Positions 25,895 through 33,314 of a DNA stretch of 39,607 nucleotides are shown in pieces; position 1 is the first letter of the stretch; each line of letters opens with the position of its first letter. A program made the position numbers and the translations under genes. The stretch is from Verrucomicrobiota bacterium (lineage in GTDB: Bacteria > Verrucomicrobiota > Verrucomicrobiia > Limisphaerales > UBA1096): positions 1-39,607 of the forward strand of contig JASMKO010000080.1 in the NCBI GenBank assembly GCA_030749225.1, written 5' to 3'. The notes beneath the pieces are model-generated. The model had not been told where the DNA came from and did no database searches. It saw nothing but the letters and a program-made list of their open reading frames with translations.

Positions 25895-26691
25895 TCGGTG
25901 GGATGGCGGTACGGCTCAAGCAGGGTGGGGATGTCCACTGTGGACGTACCGGGCGGGCGGTGCAGCCAATCCTCAAGGCCGTGCAGCAGCGGGCCGGCTT
26001 CAGCGTGCGCCTTAAGTTGGTGGTGAAGCTCGGCCATATCGCCGTCTTCCGGCAGGCCAAGCTGTTCCCGCCAGTGCGAAAATATCATGCGCTCAAGCCT
26101 TGCCCGGCCGTAGGTGTCGAGCGTGCCGTTGGCGGCCTGCTCGATGAGTGGGCGAAGTTGCTCGGCCAGGTCTGGGCCGGGTTCGGCTTCCGCTTGACGA
26201 AGTGACGTTTTCTTTTTGCGCCCGAGCAGGAACAACGGCCAGGCGGCCAATCCCCATACGATCCCCGTGCCGATCAGCCAGGCGGTGTAACTGCCGGGCA
26301 GTGAAAAGTTGCCGGTCTCCTCCTCAATTAGCATGCCGTCGTGATTCGCCGGCAGCATGCCGCGGATGCGCACGGGGATCGGCGGGAGATTCGTCGGCGC
26401 GGTGCCGTCGGCGTGGCGGAGGAACTTGCCCAAGTCGTACTCGCCCGGCACGAAGCCGAAGTAGCGCAAGTCGTACCGGTGGTCGCTGCCGTGTGGGAAC
26501 ATGTCTTGGATGCGCAGGATGATTGTCGATTTATCGCCGACCGGCGCGGCCTTGAGCGGCTCGCCGGGCAGGACGACAATCAGGCTGCCCTCCATACCGA
26601 TGGGAAATGGATCCGGCGGCGCTCCGGTCGGCTTGGCCAAGCCACCCAGAGCGGAGGCAATGAGAGTAAGCTTGATCAGGCGGCGGTTCAT
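25891..26691 (-). CDS. Small membrane protein of the Bat operon (DUF4381-like)
   Basis: A 266-aa protein with a signal peptide (about 1-20), a periplasmic beta-rich part (about 35-120), one membrane helix (about 137-157, WLIGTGIVWGLAAWPLFLLG) followed by RKKK, and a cytoplasmic helical part. Its ATG overlaps the DUF58 gene's stop and its stop overlaps the BatA-like start, so it is firmly in the operon. The position between DUF58 and BatA is where DUF4381-type membrane proteins occur in several genomes; the sequence resemblance is weak and from memory. A TTGGCCAA core encodes the LAK near the signal peptide end. Confidence 0.62.
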   Translation of the reverse strand: MNRRLIKLTLIASALGGLAKPTGAPPDPFPIGMEGSLIVVLPGEPLKAAPVGDKSTIILRIQDMFPHGSDHRYDLRYFGFVPGEYDLGKFLRHADGTAPTNLPPIPVRIRGMLPANHDGMLIEEETGNFSLPGSYTAWLIGTGIVWGLAAWPLFLLGRKKKTSLRQAEAEPGPDLAEQLRPLIEQAANGTLDTYGRARLERMIFSHWREQLGLPEDGDMAELHHQLKAHAEAGPLLHGLEDWLHRPPGTSTVDIPTLLEPYRHPTE

Positions 26692-27557
26692 CTTGCGCCT
26701 CTCCCGAGGTTGTCTCGTTTGCGCAGGAAGCCGCGGAGGCGGTGCAGGAACGGTTCGTTCACCGGGAGCTCGAGATGGTCGATGCCGCCGCGGCGTAGCT
26801 CGCCGGCGCTGTCGTCGTCGCGAAACCACCGGCTCCAGCCGTGACCCACGAACGCCTCGCCGGTTTCGGCTTCCTCACCACGAAAAATCCCGGCCCGCAA
26901 TCGGCCGCGCTCGGCGGGATCGGTGAGTTGCAGTGCCACGCAGTCGTGCTCCTGCGCAAGCCGCTTGAGCCGGCCGGTGACGCCCGGTTGGCGCAGGTCG
27001 CTCAGCACGATCAACATCGCGCGGTTGGTGAGCACGGCGGAAAGTTGATCGAGTTTTTCAGCCAGTGTGGTCTGCTCGTCGAACCGGTAGTGGCGCAACT
27101 GGTGTAGCCAGAGGAATACGCGGTGGCGCGACAGGCTTGGCCGGGCATCGAGGGCACGTTCGCCGCAGCCGACCATGCCGACCGGGCTCATCCGATCCAG
27201 CGCGGCCAGCGCCAGACCACCGGCGATCTGTACCGCCCAAGCATATTTGCTCGTGCTGGTACTGGTCACGCACATCGAGCCGGAGGTGTCGACGAGCAGA
27301 TAAATCGGCATCTGCTTGGGCGCCTCGTGTTCCTTGATAAATGCGCGGCCCATACGGGCGGTGACGCGCCAGTCGATCTGTTTCACCGGGTCGCCGGCCT
27401 CGTACGGGCGGCTCTGCGCGTACTCGATGCCGGAGCCGACAAATGGCGACGAGTCGGTGCCGTACTGCAGGCTGTCAGCCAGCCGGCGAACGGCGATGGC
27501 GAACTGGCGTCCGTCCAGTCCGTCGCACGATTCGAGGCTGCCGGTGGGCGGTTTCAT
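26688..27557 (-). CDS. DUF58 (VWA-like) protein
   Basis: A 289-aa protein of the DUF58 family. The signature RPYEAGDPVKQIDW is at 50-63, followed by a VWA-like core with DTSGSM (Asp90) and VLSDLRQPG. No membrane helix is seen, as is usual for members encoded next to moxR. It lies 21 bases after the moxR stop and overlaps the next gene by four bases. It is presumed to act with the MoxR ATPase on a membrane or periplasmic assembly step. Confidence 0.92.
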   Translation of the reverse strand: MKPPTGSLESCDGLDGRQFAIAVRRLADSLQYGTDSSPFVGSGIEYAQSRPYEAGDPVKQIDWRVTARMGRAFIKEHEAPKQMPIYLLVDTSGSMCVTSTSTSKYAWAVQIAGGLALAALDRMSPVGMVGCGERALDARPSLSRHRVFLWLHQLRHYRFDEQTTLAEKLDQLSAVLTNRAMLIVLSDLRQPGVTGRLKRLAQEHDCVALQLTDPAERGRLRAGIFRGEEAETGEAFVGHGWSRWFRDDDSAGELRRGGIDHLELPVNEPFLHRLRGFLRKRDNLGRGAR

Positions 27558-27578
27558 CTGCGCTTGGACAAACGGAGG

Positions 27579-28550
27579 TCAGGCGGCCTCAGAGAGGATT
27601 TCCTTGAGCACGCTTACGCCGGAGACGCCCTCAGCCAGTGCCTCGTACTTGAGTCGGACGCGGTGCAGCAACACGTCCTCGGCCAAGGCGTACAAATCCT
27701 CCGGTACGACGTAGTCGCGGCCGTGGATGAACGCCCGGGCGCGGGCTGCCTGGATCATCGCTAGCCCGGCGCGTGGGCTGCCGCCGATCTCGATGCTCGG
27801 GTGGCGGCGGGTCCGGCGCACCACCTCGACGGTGTGTTTCTGGAACACGTCACTCACATGCACCTCCTGCACGGCGGCCATCATCTCGACGAGGTCGCCG
27901 CCGGTGGCGACCGGTTTTTTCTCCAGCAGGTCAAACGCTGTGCGCGGCACCGCGCCGCCATCCGTCCGCTGTAGGCCAAGCGCGAGGCTGCGCCGCAGCA
28001 CATCCTCCTCCTCGCCGGCGGCTGGGTAGTCGAGCCGGTGGCAAAGCATGAACCGGTCGAGTTGCGCTTCCGGCAGCTCGAATGTGCCGCTCTGCTCGAT
28101 CGGGTTTTGCGTGGCGATGACGAGGAATGGTGCGGGCAGCGCATGCGTCTCATTGCCGATCGTGACCTTGCGCTCTTGCATTGCCTCGAGCAGCGCGCTC
28201 TGCACCTTGGGCGCGGCGCGGTTGATCTCGTCAGCCAGCAGCAGGTTGGTGAAGATCGGCCCAAGGTGCGTGGTGAACTCGTTGTTTCGCTGGTCGAGCA
28301 CCTCTGAGCCGAGGATGTCTGACGGCAGTAGGTCAATGGTGAACTGCACCCGGCTGAACCGCAGGTCGATCGCGTTGGAGATCGTCTGCACCAGCAGCGT
28401 TTTGGCTAGGCCTGGCACGCCCTGCAGCAGTAGGTGGCCGCCGGTGAACAGCGCGATCAGCAGCCGCTCGACCACCGTGTCCTGTCCCACCACGACTTCC
28501 GCTACGCGCTGGCGGACGTCCAATACGAGATTTTTACGAATTGTTTCCAT
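27579..28550 (-). CDS. MoxR-family AAA+ ATPase
   Basis: A 323-aa AAA+ ATPase that leads the Bat-type operon. Walker A is GVPGLAKT (44-51), Walker B is LLLADEINR (102-110), and the sensor and arginine-finger regions follow (ATQNPIEQSGTFELPEAQLD). Size and motifs are standard for MoxR. The ATG at 28550 was chosen because upstream in-frame sequence lies in palindrome-rich non-coding DNA. MoxR proteins are thought to act as chaperones with VWA partners, which lie directly downstream. Confidence 0.93.
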   Translation of the reverse strand: METIRKNLVLDVRQRVAEVVVGQDTVVERLLIALFTGGHLLLQGVPGLAKTLLVQTISNAIDLRFSRVQFTIDLLPSDILGSEVLDQRNNEFTTHLGPIFTNLLLADEINRAAPKVQSALLEAMQERKVTIGNETHALPAPFLVIATQNPIEQSGTFELPEAQLDRFMLCHRLDYPAAGEEEDVLRRSLALGLQRTDGGAVPRTAFDLLEKKPVATGGDLVEMMAAVQEVHVSDVFQKHTVEVVRRTRRHPSIEIGGSPRAGLAMIQAARARAFIHGRDYVVPEDLYALAEDVLLHRVRLKYEALAEGVSGVSVLKEILSEAA

Positions 28551-28676
28551 GGTTGATTTCGGCCAAGCGGCCGAATGAATTCCGCCCGGACAGTACGCTT
28601 CGAAGGCCAAGTGGCCAAGCAGGATTAGTTGGCGCTTGGCCAAGCGCTGAGCTAGGTTGCCCCAACCAAGCTTGTG
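28551..28676. promoter_or_regulatory. Divergent region between the Bat operon and the lyase-like operon
   Basis: 126 bases holding the start signals for both operons. It contains several palindrome half-copies (GGCCAAGCGGCC, AAGGCCAAGTGGCCAAGC), the perfect GCGCTTGGCCAAGCGC (28632-28647) and a short GGTTG-CCC-CAACC hairpin near 28654. No clear -35/-10 pair is visible, so promoters are probably weakly conserved or of another sigma type. Confidence 0.5.
28632..28647. repeat. Perfect 16-bp palindrome GCGCTTGGCCAAGCGC, intergenic
   Basis: An intergenic copy of the iterated palindrome in the divergent promoter region, 29 bases before the plus-strand ATG. Confidence 0.95.
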
Positions 28677-30770
28677 ATGAAAAAACTTAACGGTTGGTTG
28701 CTGTTGTGTTGCCTTGGTTTACCTCTAGCCAAGTCGGTGGCAGATGAGACCATCCTCACCGGGCATCCGCGGCACGACTACTTGAAAGTTCCAGACATCG
28801 ACCAGATGGAGAACGAGCTTCGTCGGTCGCTTGGCGCGCTGGAGCGGTATTCGTTTTCCCGCGGTTGGTGGAAATGGGATCGGCTGCGGCAGCGCTACGT
28901 GGATGGCGGGCGCAGGGACGAGAACGCCATTCGCATCCTGCGGGCGGTGTTTCGCGCGTTGATCCTCGACTGGCATGCCCGCTGCGAGCAACGCGGTGAG
29001 GGCGACTTATTCTACATTTTTTTCACCACCAACAGCGGCAACAAGGTGCAGCGTGAGGCGTCTGACGGTCGCACGCTCAAGCGCGATCATCACGGTGGCG
29101 GCTACCACGGTGGCTGGGGCGGGGCGAGCCGGATGCGCATCTACGAGGAGCTTGTCCAGCAAGACATGCTGAACGAAGCGGATCAGGCGCGAATGAAAAA
29201 AATCGTCCACCAAAGCCTGAGTCGCACGTTCATCAATTTCAAAAGCGGCTCCCAGCATGCAGATAATCACTCATTCGGGAACGGGGGCGGCGTGGCGCTT
29301 GGGATTAAGATGTTCCCCAATGTGCCACAGGCGAAGGAGGCCCGCGCTTGGCTGGACCGGATCTGGGATCACATGGCCGACTTTGGAGACTGGACGGAGT
29401 GGAACTACTATCCGTATGGGCCGATTTTTTTGCACGGGCTGGTGGATATTGCGGAGGCGACCGGGCGGCTCGAGTTAGAGAGGGGATTGATCGACTCGCT
29501 TGGCCGGCGTTGCCTGCAGTTCGCCCACGGCAACGGTGTCAGGGGCGGGCCAAATTGCGGCATCCGGCAGCGGACGGATTTTTCCGCTGTATACGCTGAT
29601 CCATGGAACGTTGGCTATTACGACGTTGAGACATCCGGTCGCGATGCCCACTTTTGGTATCGCATGGCGCAGCATTACAAAAACCCGGAGTATCTTTGGG
29701 CGGCGGAGCAGGTCGCGCTTGGCGGCCGGCCGCCGGACGGGCAGGTGCCTCCCGCATATCAGGCCGCGTATAACAAGCGATTCGCCTGGTTCCTGGAGCG
29801 GGGCATTGAACCGAAGGTCCCCCGGATGCATGCCAAGGTGGGCTTGCTTAGCGAACTGAAAAAAAAGGTTAAGGAGCGAATTTACCTGAACAACGGCGTG
29901 GACGCCGGCAAGCCGATCGCCGCCTTTTTTCTGTACGATAAAAAGGACAGTCATTTGGATAATGTCTCCGGGTTTCTCTACGATTATTCCTACAATGGAG
30001 CCAAGTTTTTGCACTCCTCCGGCAAGTACAACAACGTCTATTCGGGAACTGATATTCGGGGAGGCGGTAGTGGTAATGAGAGCCTCGACGCGCTGCTTGT
30101 AGTCGACAAACGGCACCAGTTTCCCGTTCACCCCGACCGCAAGGGCGACAAGAGGGACTACCGCCGCATGTACATGGCCAAGCACCTACCGGACTTGGCT
30201 CATGCAGAAAACAACGACACAGGTGATGCCTATGGGCAGTTTGGGTTTGCCGATTACTTTGGCCCGGAGAGCCGTTGGATTCGAATGACGGTGTTGACGG
30301 TTGAAGGTTACCTGGTCGTGGCGGACGAGTATCAGGTTGGCGAAGCGCTTGGCCAGTCGTACCACGCTGGACCGGTCTGGCACTTGGCCCGGGTTGAAGG
30401 ACGCAAGCCCGGGCGGCAGAACAAGAATTGGTTCGGCGCGCCGGCGTTCGCGCAAGCCTGGTGGCAAAAGGAAAAGATGGGCGTCGCCGTCGTCGTCCAT
30501 GACCACCGTGAAATGGTTTTCGGGACGATCAACCAATCCTGTTCCCAGGATCTTGATCTGAACACGTCGGCCTACGCGTATCGCCCCGTTGAGGCTGGGC
30601 GAACGGAACGTTTTTTCAGCGTGCTTGTGCCGCACAAGCTGAGCGCTCCGTCCGGTTCCGTGGCGCGTGGGGTGACAACTGCCGTCAGCAAAAGGGGCCG
30701 GTTCGTTGCCTCGGTGGGCGATGTGACGGTCAAGATGGATCGCAAGGGGAACTGGTCTGTCAGTAGATAA
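28677..30770 (+). CDS. Secreted large protein, putative polysaccharide-lyase-like (copy 1)
   Basis: A 697-aa protein with a signal peptide (about 1-21). I do not recognise it with certainty. The N-terminal half is helical and aromatic-rich (WWKWDRLRQRYVDGGRR, ETNYYPYGP-like WNYYPYGP, DPWNVGYYD); the C-terminal half looks beta-rich with EGYLVVADEYQVG. This order, with TDE-like carboxylates and many Trp/Tyr/His, recalls heparinase II/III-type lyases with an (alpha/alpha)6 toroid and beta-sandwich. A His/Gly-rich segment DHHGGGYHGGWGG (about 140-152) could bind metal. It is paralogous to the next gene, sharing GAKFLHSSGKYNN, and its stop is directly followed by that gene's ATG. In a sulfatase-bearing genome a sulfated-glycan lyase is plausible but unproven. 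Confidence 0.6.
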   Translation: MKKLNGWLLLCCLGLPLAKSVADETILTGHPRHDYLKVPDIDQMENELRRSLGALERYSFSRGWWKWDRLRQRYVDGGRRDENAIRILRAVFRALILDWHARCEQRGEGDLFYIFFTTNSGNKVQREASDGRTLKRDHHGGGYHGGWGGASRMRIYEELVQQDMLNEADQARMKKIVHQSLSRTFINFKSGSQHADNHSFGNGGGVALGIKMFPNVPQAKEARAWLDRIWDHMADFGDWTEWNYYPYGPIFLHGLVDIAEATGRLELERGLIDSLGRRCLQFAHGNGVRGGPNCGIRQRTDFSAVYADPWNVGYYDVETSGRDAHFWYRMAQHYKNPEYLWAAEQVALGGRPPDGQVPPAYQAAYNKRFAWFLERGIEPKVPRMHAKVGLLSELKKKVKERIYLNNGVDAGKPIAAFFLYDKKDSHLDNVSGFLYDYSYNGAKFLHSSGKYNNVYSGTDIRGGGSGNESLDALLVVDKRHQFPVHPDRKGDKRDYRRMYMAKHLPDLAHAENNDTGDAYGQFGFADYFGPESRWIRMTVLTVEGYLVVADEYQVGEALGQSYHAGPVWHLARVEGRKPGRQNKNWFGAPAFAQAWWQKEKMGVAVVVHDHREMVFGTINQSCSQDLDLNTSAYAYRPVEAGRTERFFSVLVPHKLSAPSGSVARGVTTAVSKRGRFVASVGDVTVKMDRKGNWSVSR

Positions 30771-33314
30771 ATGACACGACAATTTGATTTTTTGATCTGG
30801 ACGTTATTGTTGGCGACAACTGCGCAGGCGGAGGAGGGGTTTAAGCTGAAGCATCCGCTTCCAGATTATTCTGTATATTCCGATTTCGAGATCACGACGA
30901 TGGCTAACCGCATACGTGAGAGTCGTCCGCAGATTCAACGAGGCGGTTGGGAGTGGGATCGATTGCTGCGCCGGTACATCGACGAAGGCCGTAGGGAGGC
31001 AGGGGCGATTAAGGTGTTACAAGGTTACTTCATGAGTATCCTCGACCGGTACGACGAGGCTGTTCGTAACGGGACGGGAGACGAGTACAATCTACTGCCT
31101 GGGCACAAAGCATGGGGCGCCGCCGGGCGGGTGAGGGTTTACGAGGAACTGGCAAGGCAGGGGATGCTAAGTGATATTGAGAAGGCCAAGTTTTACCAGA
31201 TCTTTAGGCAGAGCATGGTGTTAAGCTACGACTATCCCATGCTGGAGCGTAGCGTGAACAACCGGCCCTATGGCATGAATGCAGGCCCGGCGGTGGCGCT
31301 GAAGGTTTTTCCAGACATGCCGGAACTCAAGACGCATCGACGCTGGCTGGATGCGCTTTGGCGGGAGTTGACCGAGTACGGGGACACGACCGAGACCAAC
31401 TATTACCCCTACGGCCCGTTGCTTCTGCAGGGCTGGATCGACATGGCTGAGGGCATGGACAAATTCAAGACAGACCGCAATTTGCTCTATGCTCTGGCCA
31501 AGCGCTATCTCGACCATGTGCACGGGGGCGGTGTGCGCGGGAATCCGAACTCTGGCGGTAAGATCAAGCCTGGCCGCGACCATATTTACCTCGACCCCTG
31601 GAACGCGGAATACTACGGCGGCGCCGAGGGCGTGAACGACGGTGATGTGTGGTATCGCTTGGCCAAGGAGTACAGGGATCCGGAGTTTCTATGGGCCTCA
31701 GAGCAGGCGGTTTTTGGGGGGCGACCTCCTCTTGGCCAAGCTTTGTCAACGGAATACGAGGACGCCTATCGCGAGCGATACCAATGGTTCATCGAGCGCG
31801 GCATCAAGCCAAGGGCGCCGAGCGGTCAGTCGAAGATTGGCTATTACAGTCCGCTCAAGCATCGGGTGCCGGAGCGTCTGTATCTTTGCCCCAGCCGGGA
31901 GAGCGGCAAACCGTTTGTTTCGTTTTATCTCTATGACCGGAACAACAACTACATGCACTGCTGCGACGATGCAGCCGGGCGGCTTTACGAGTACTGCGTG
32001 GACGGTGCCAAGTTTTTGCATTCATCCGGCAAGTACAATAACCGGTTTTGGGGACAGGCAGCCTACGACCTGTTGAATGTATTGCCGCCGGACATGGCAT
32101 TCCCGTTCAGGGAGGAGGACGGCAAGATGGGTGGCGAGCGGGAGGACACTTGGAAACTGGCCTCGTTGTCGTTGCCGTTCTCCTTGAATTGCCGTACGGC
32201 GCCCGATTCGAAAAACTGGTTCTACGACGAGTCGATCAAACTCTTTCGCCGGACGGATGACCCGGAGTTTGGCTACGCCCACGGAAACGTCGACGGATAC
32301 TGGTACCTGAACAACGACTTCCATTTGCGCTCCGTTTACCTCGGGAAATTCGATAGGCTGACCCGTCTGCAAAACCTGCGCTTGGCCGGGCCGAAAGGGA
32401 GCATCACTCTCGCGGCGCTGGATCGGATTCCTGAGCAACTTAAGCTCATCGAGCACCTTGGGGAGGAGCAATTCGAACTCACCGGCGCGGAGCGGGCTGT
32501 CGCTATGAGCATCGTGAAGGATGGGCGCACGGGAGGGCACAGCCTTCAATTAAACGTGCAGCCCGGGACGAGTCTCTCGGTGGTGCTCAATGGGCTGGAT
32601 TTGAAATTTGATGCAAACGACGAGTACACCCGCGTTTCCTACGACTACTGCGGTCGCACCACGGGGATGTTTTTGAATGAGTACACCCGTCCGATTTACC
32701 ACCGGCCCCAATACAATCGGGGCGGGATTTTGGTTCGTGAATCGTTGCGCGCGGAAAACCATGGCGAGGATTCGTTCGGCCAGTTCACTTATCGGAACTA
32801 CTTTGGTGCGGACAGTGTCTGGACTCGGCAGACGGTCATAACGGAGGAAGGTTATCTCGTTGTGCGTGACGAATACCTGCCGGGGCCGGATGTCGATGGC
32901 TTTCAGGCCGCGCCCAACTGGATGCTAAACGACGGGGGCGGCAGTCCCGACTCTAAGCGGCACTGGTACGACGCACCCGCCATGAGCCACGCGTGGTGGC
33001 AGACCCAGCCCAAGCGAGTGTTGCTGTATATGCACCCGGACCGCAGACTGGAGTTTGGCCAGGTGGCACATGGGGCGTCACAGGATCTTGGCTATGCAAG
33101 ATTGCGCAGCTCGTTTGGAAAGGCCATTCTGCGCGAAGGTAAAAAGCAGGTTTGGTTGGCAGTGCTTCTGCCTTTCAATGAAGGCGCTGACCCCCGGACG
33201 GTGGCGGCGTTGATTCAAACCAAACTGACCAGGAACGGCCAGGCGTTGGCTTCCGTCGGTAGAGTAACGGTGAACATCAAACCCGATGGTCGTTGGGCTG
33301 CCGTTCGGCAATAG
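30771..33314 (+). CDS. Secreted large protein, putative polysaccharide-lyase-like (copy 2)
   Basis: An 847-aa paralogue of the preceding protein, with a signal peptide (about 1-20) and no spacer between the genes. Shared landmarks include a WEWDRLLRRYIDEGRR block, RVYEELARQGML, ETNYYPYGP, DPWNAEYYGG, PPLGQ before a Tyr-rich YQWFIERGIKPRAP stretch, GAKFLHSSGKYNN, GEDSFGQFTYRNYFG, and EEGYLVVRDEYLPG. It carries about 130 extra residues between the GKYNN motif and the C-terminal beta region (about 430-560). It has Cys pairs (MHCCDD) not seen in copy 1. The catalytic type is inferred only from fold-like layout. The TTGGCCAA sites at 31659 and 31732 lie inside. Confidence 0.6.
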   Translation: MTRQFDFLIWTLLLATTAQAEEGFKLKHPLPDYSVYSDFEITTMANRIRESRPQIQRGGWEWDRLLRRYIDEGRREAGAIKVLQGYFMSILDRYDEAVRNGTGDEYNLLPGHKAWGAAGRVRVYEELARQGMLSDIEKAKFYQIFRQSMVLSYDYPMLERSVNNRPYGMNAGPAVALKVFPDMPELKTHRRWLDALWRELTEYGDTTETNYYPYGPLLLQGWIDMAEGMDKFKTDRNLLYALAKRYLDHVHGGGVRGNPNSGGKIKPGRDHIYLDPWNAEYYGGAEGVNDGDVWYRLAKEYRDPEFLWASEQAVFGGRPPLGQALSTEYEDAYRERYQWFIERGIKPRAPSGQSKIGYYSPLKHRVPERLYLCPSRESGKPFVSFYLYDRNNNYMHCCDDAAGRLYEYCVDGAKFLHSSGKYNNRFWGQAAYDLLNVLPPDMAFPFREEDGKMGGEREDTWKLASLSLPFSLNCRTAPDSKNWFYDESIKLFRRTDDPEFGYAHGNVDGYWYLNNDFHLRSVYLGKFDRLTRLQNLRLAGPKGSITLAALDRIPEQLKLIEHLGEEQFELTGAERAVAMSIVKDGRTGGHSLQLNVQPGTSLSVVLNGLDLKFDANDEYTRVSYDYCGRTTGMFLNEYTRPIYHRPQYNRGGILVRESLRAENHGEDSFGQFTYRNYFGADSVWTRQTVITEEGYLVVRDEYLPGPDVDGFQAAPNWMLNDGGGSPDSKRHWYDAPAMSHAWWQTQPKRVLLYMHPDRRLEFGQVAHGASQDLGYARLRSSFGKAILREGKKQVWLAVLLPFNEGADPRTVAALIQTKLTRNGQALASVGRVTVNIKPDGRWAAVRQ

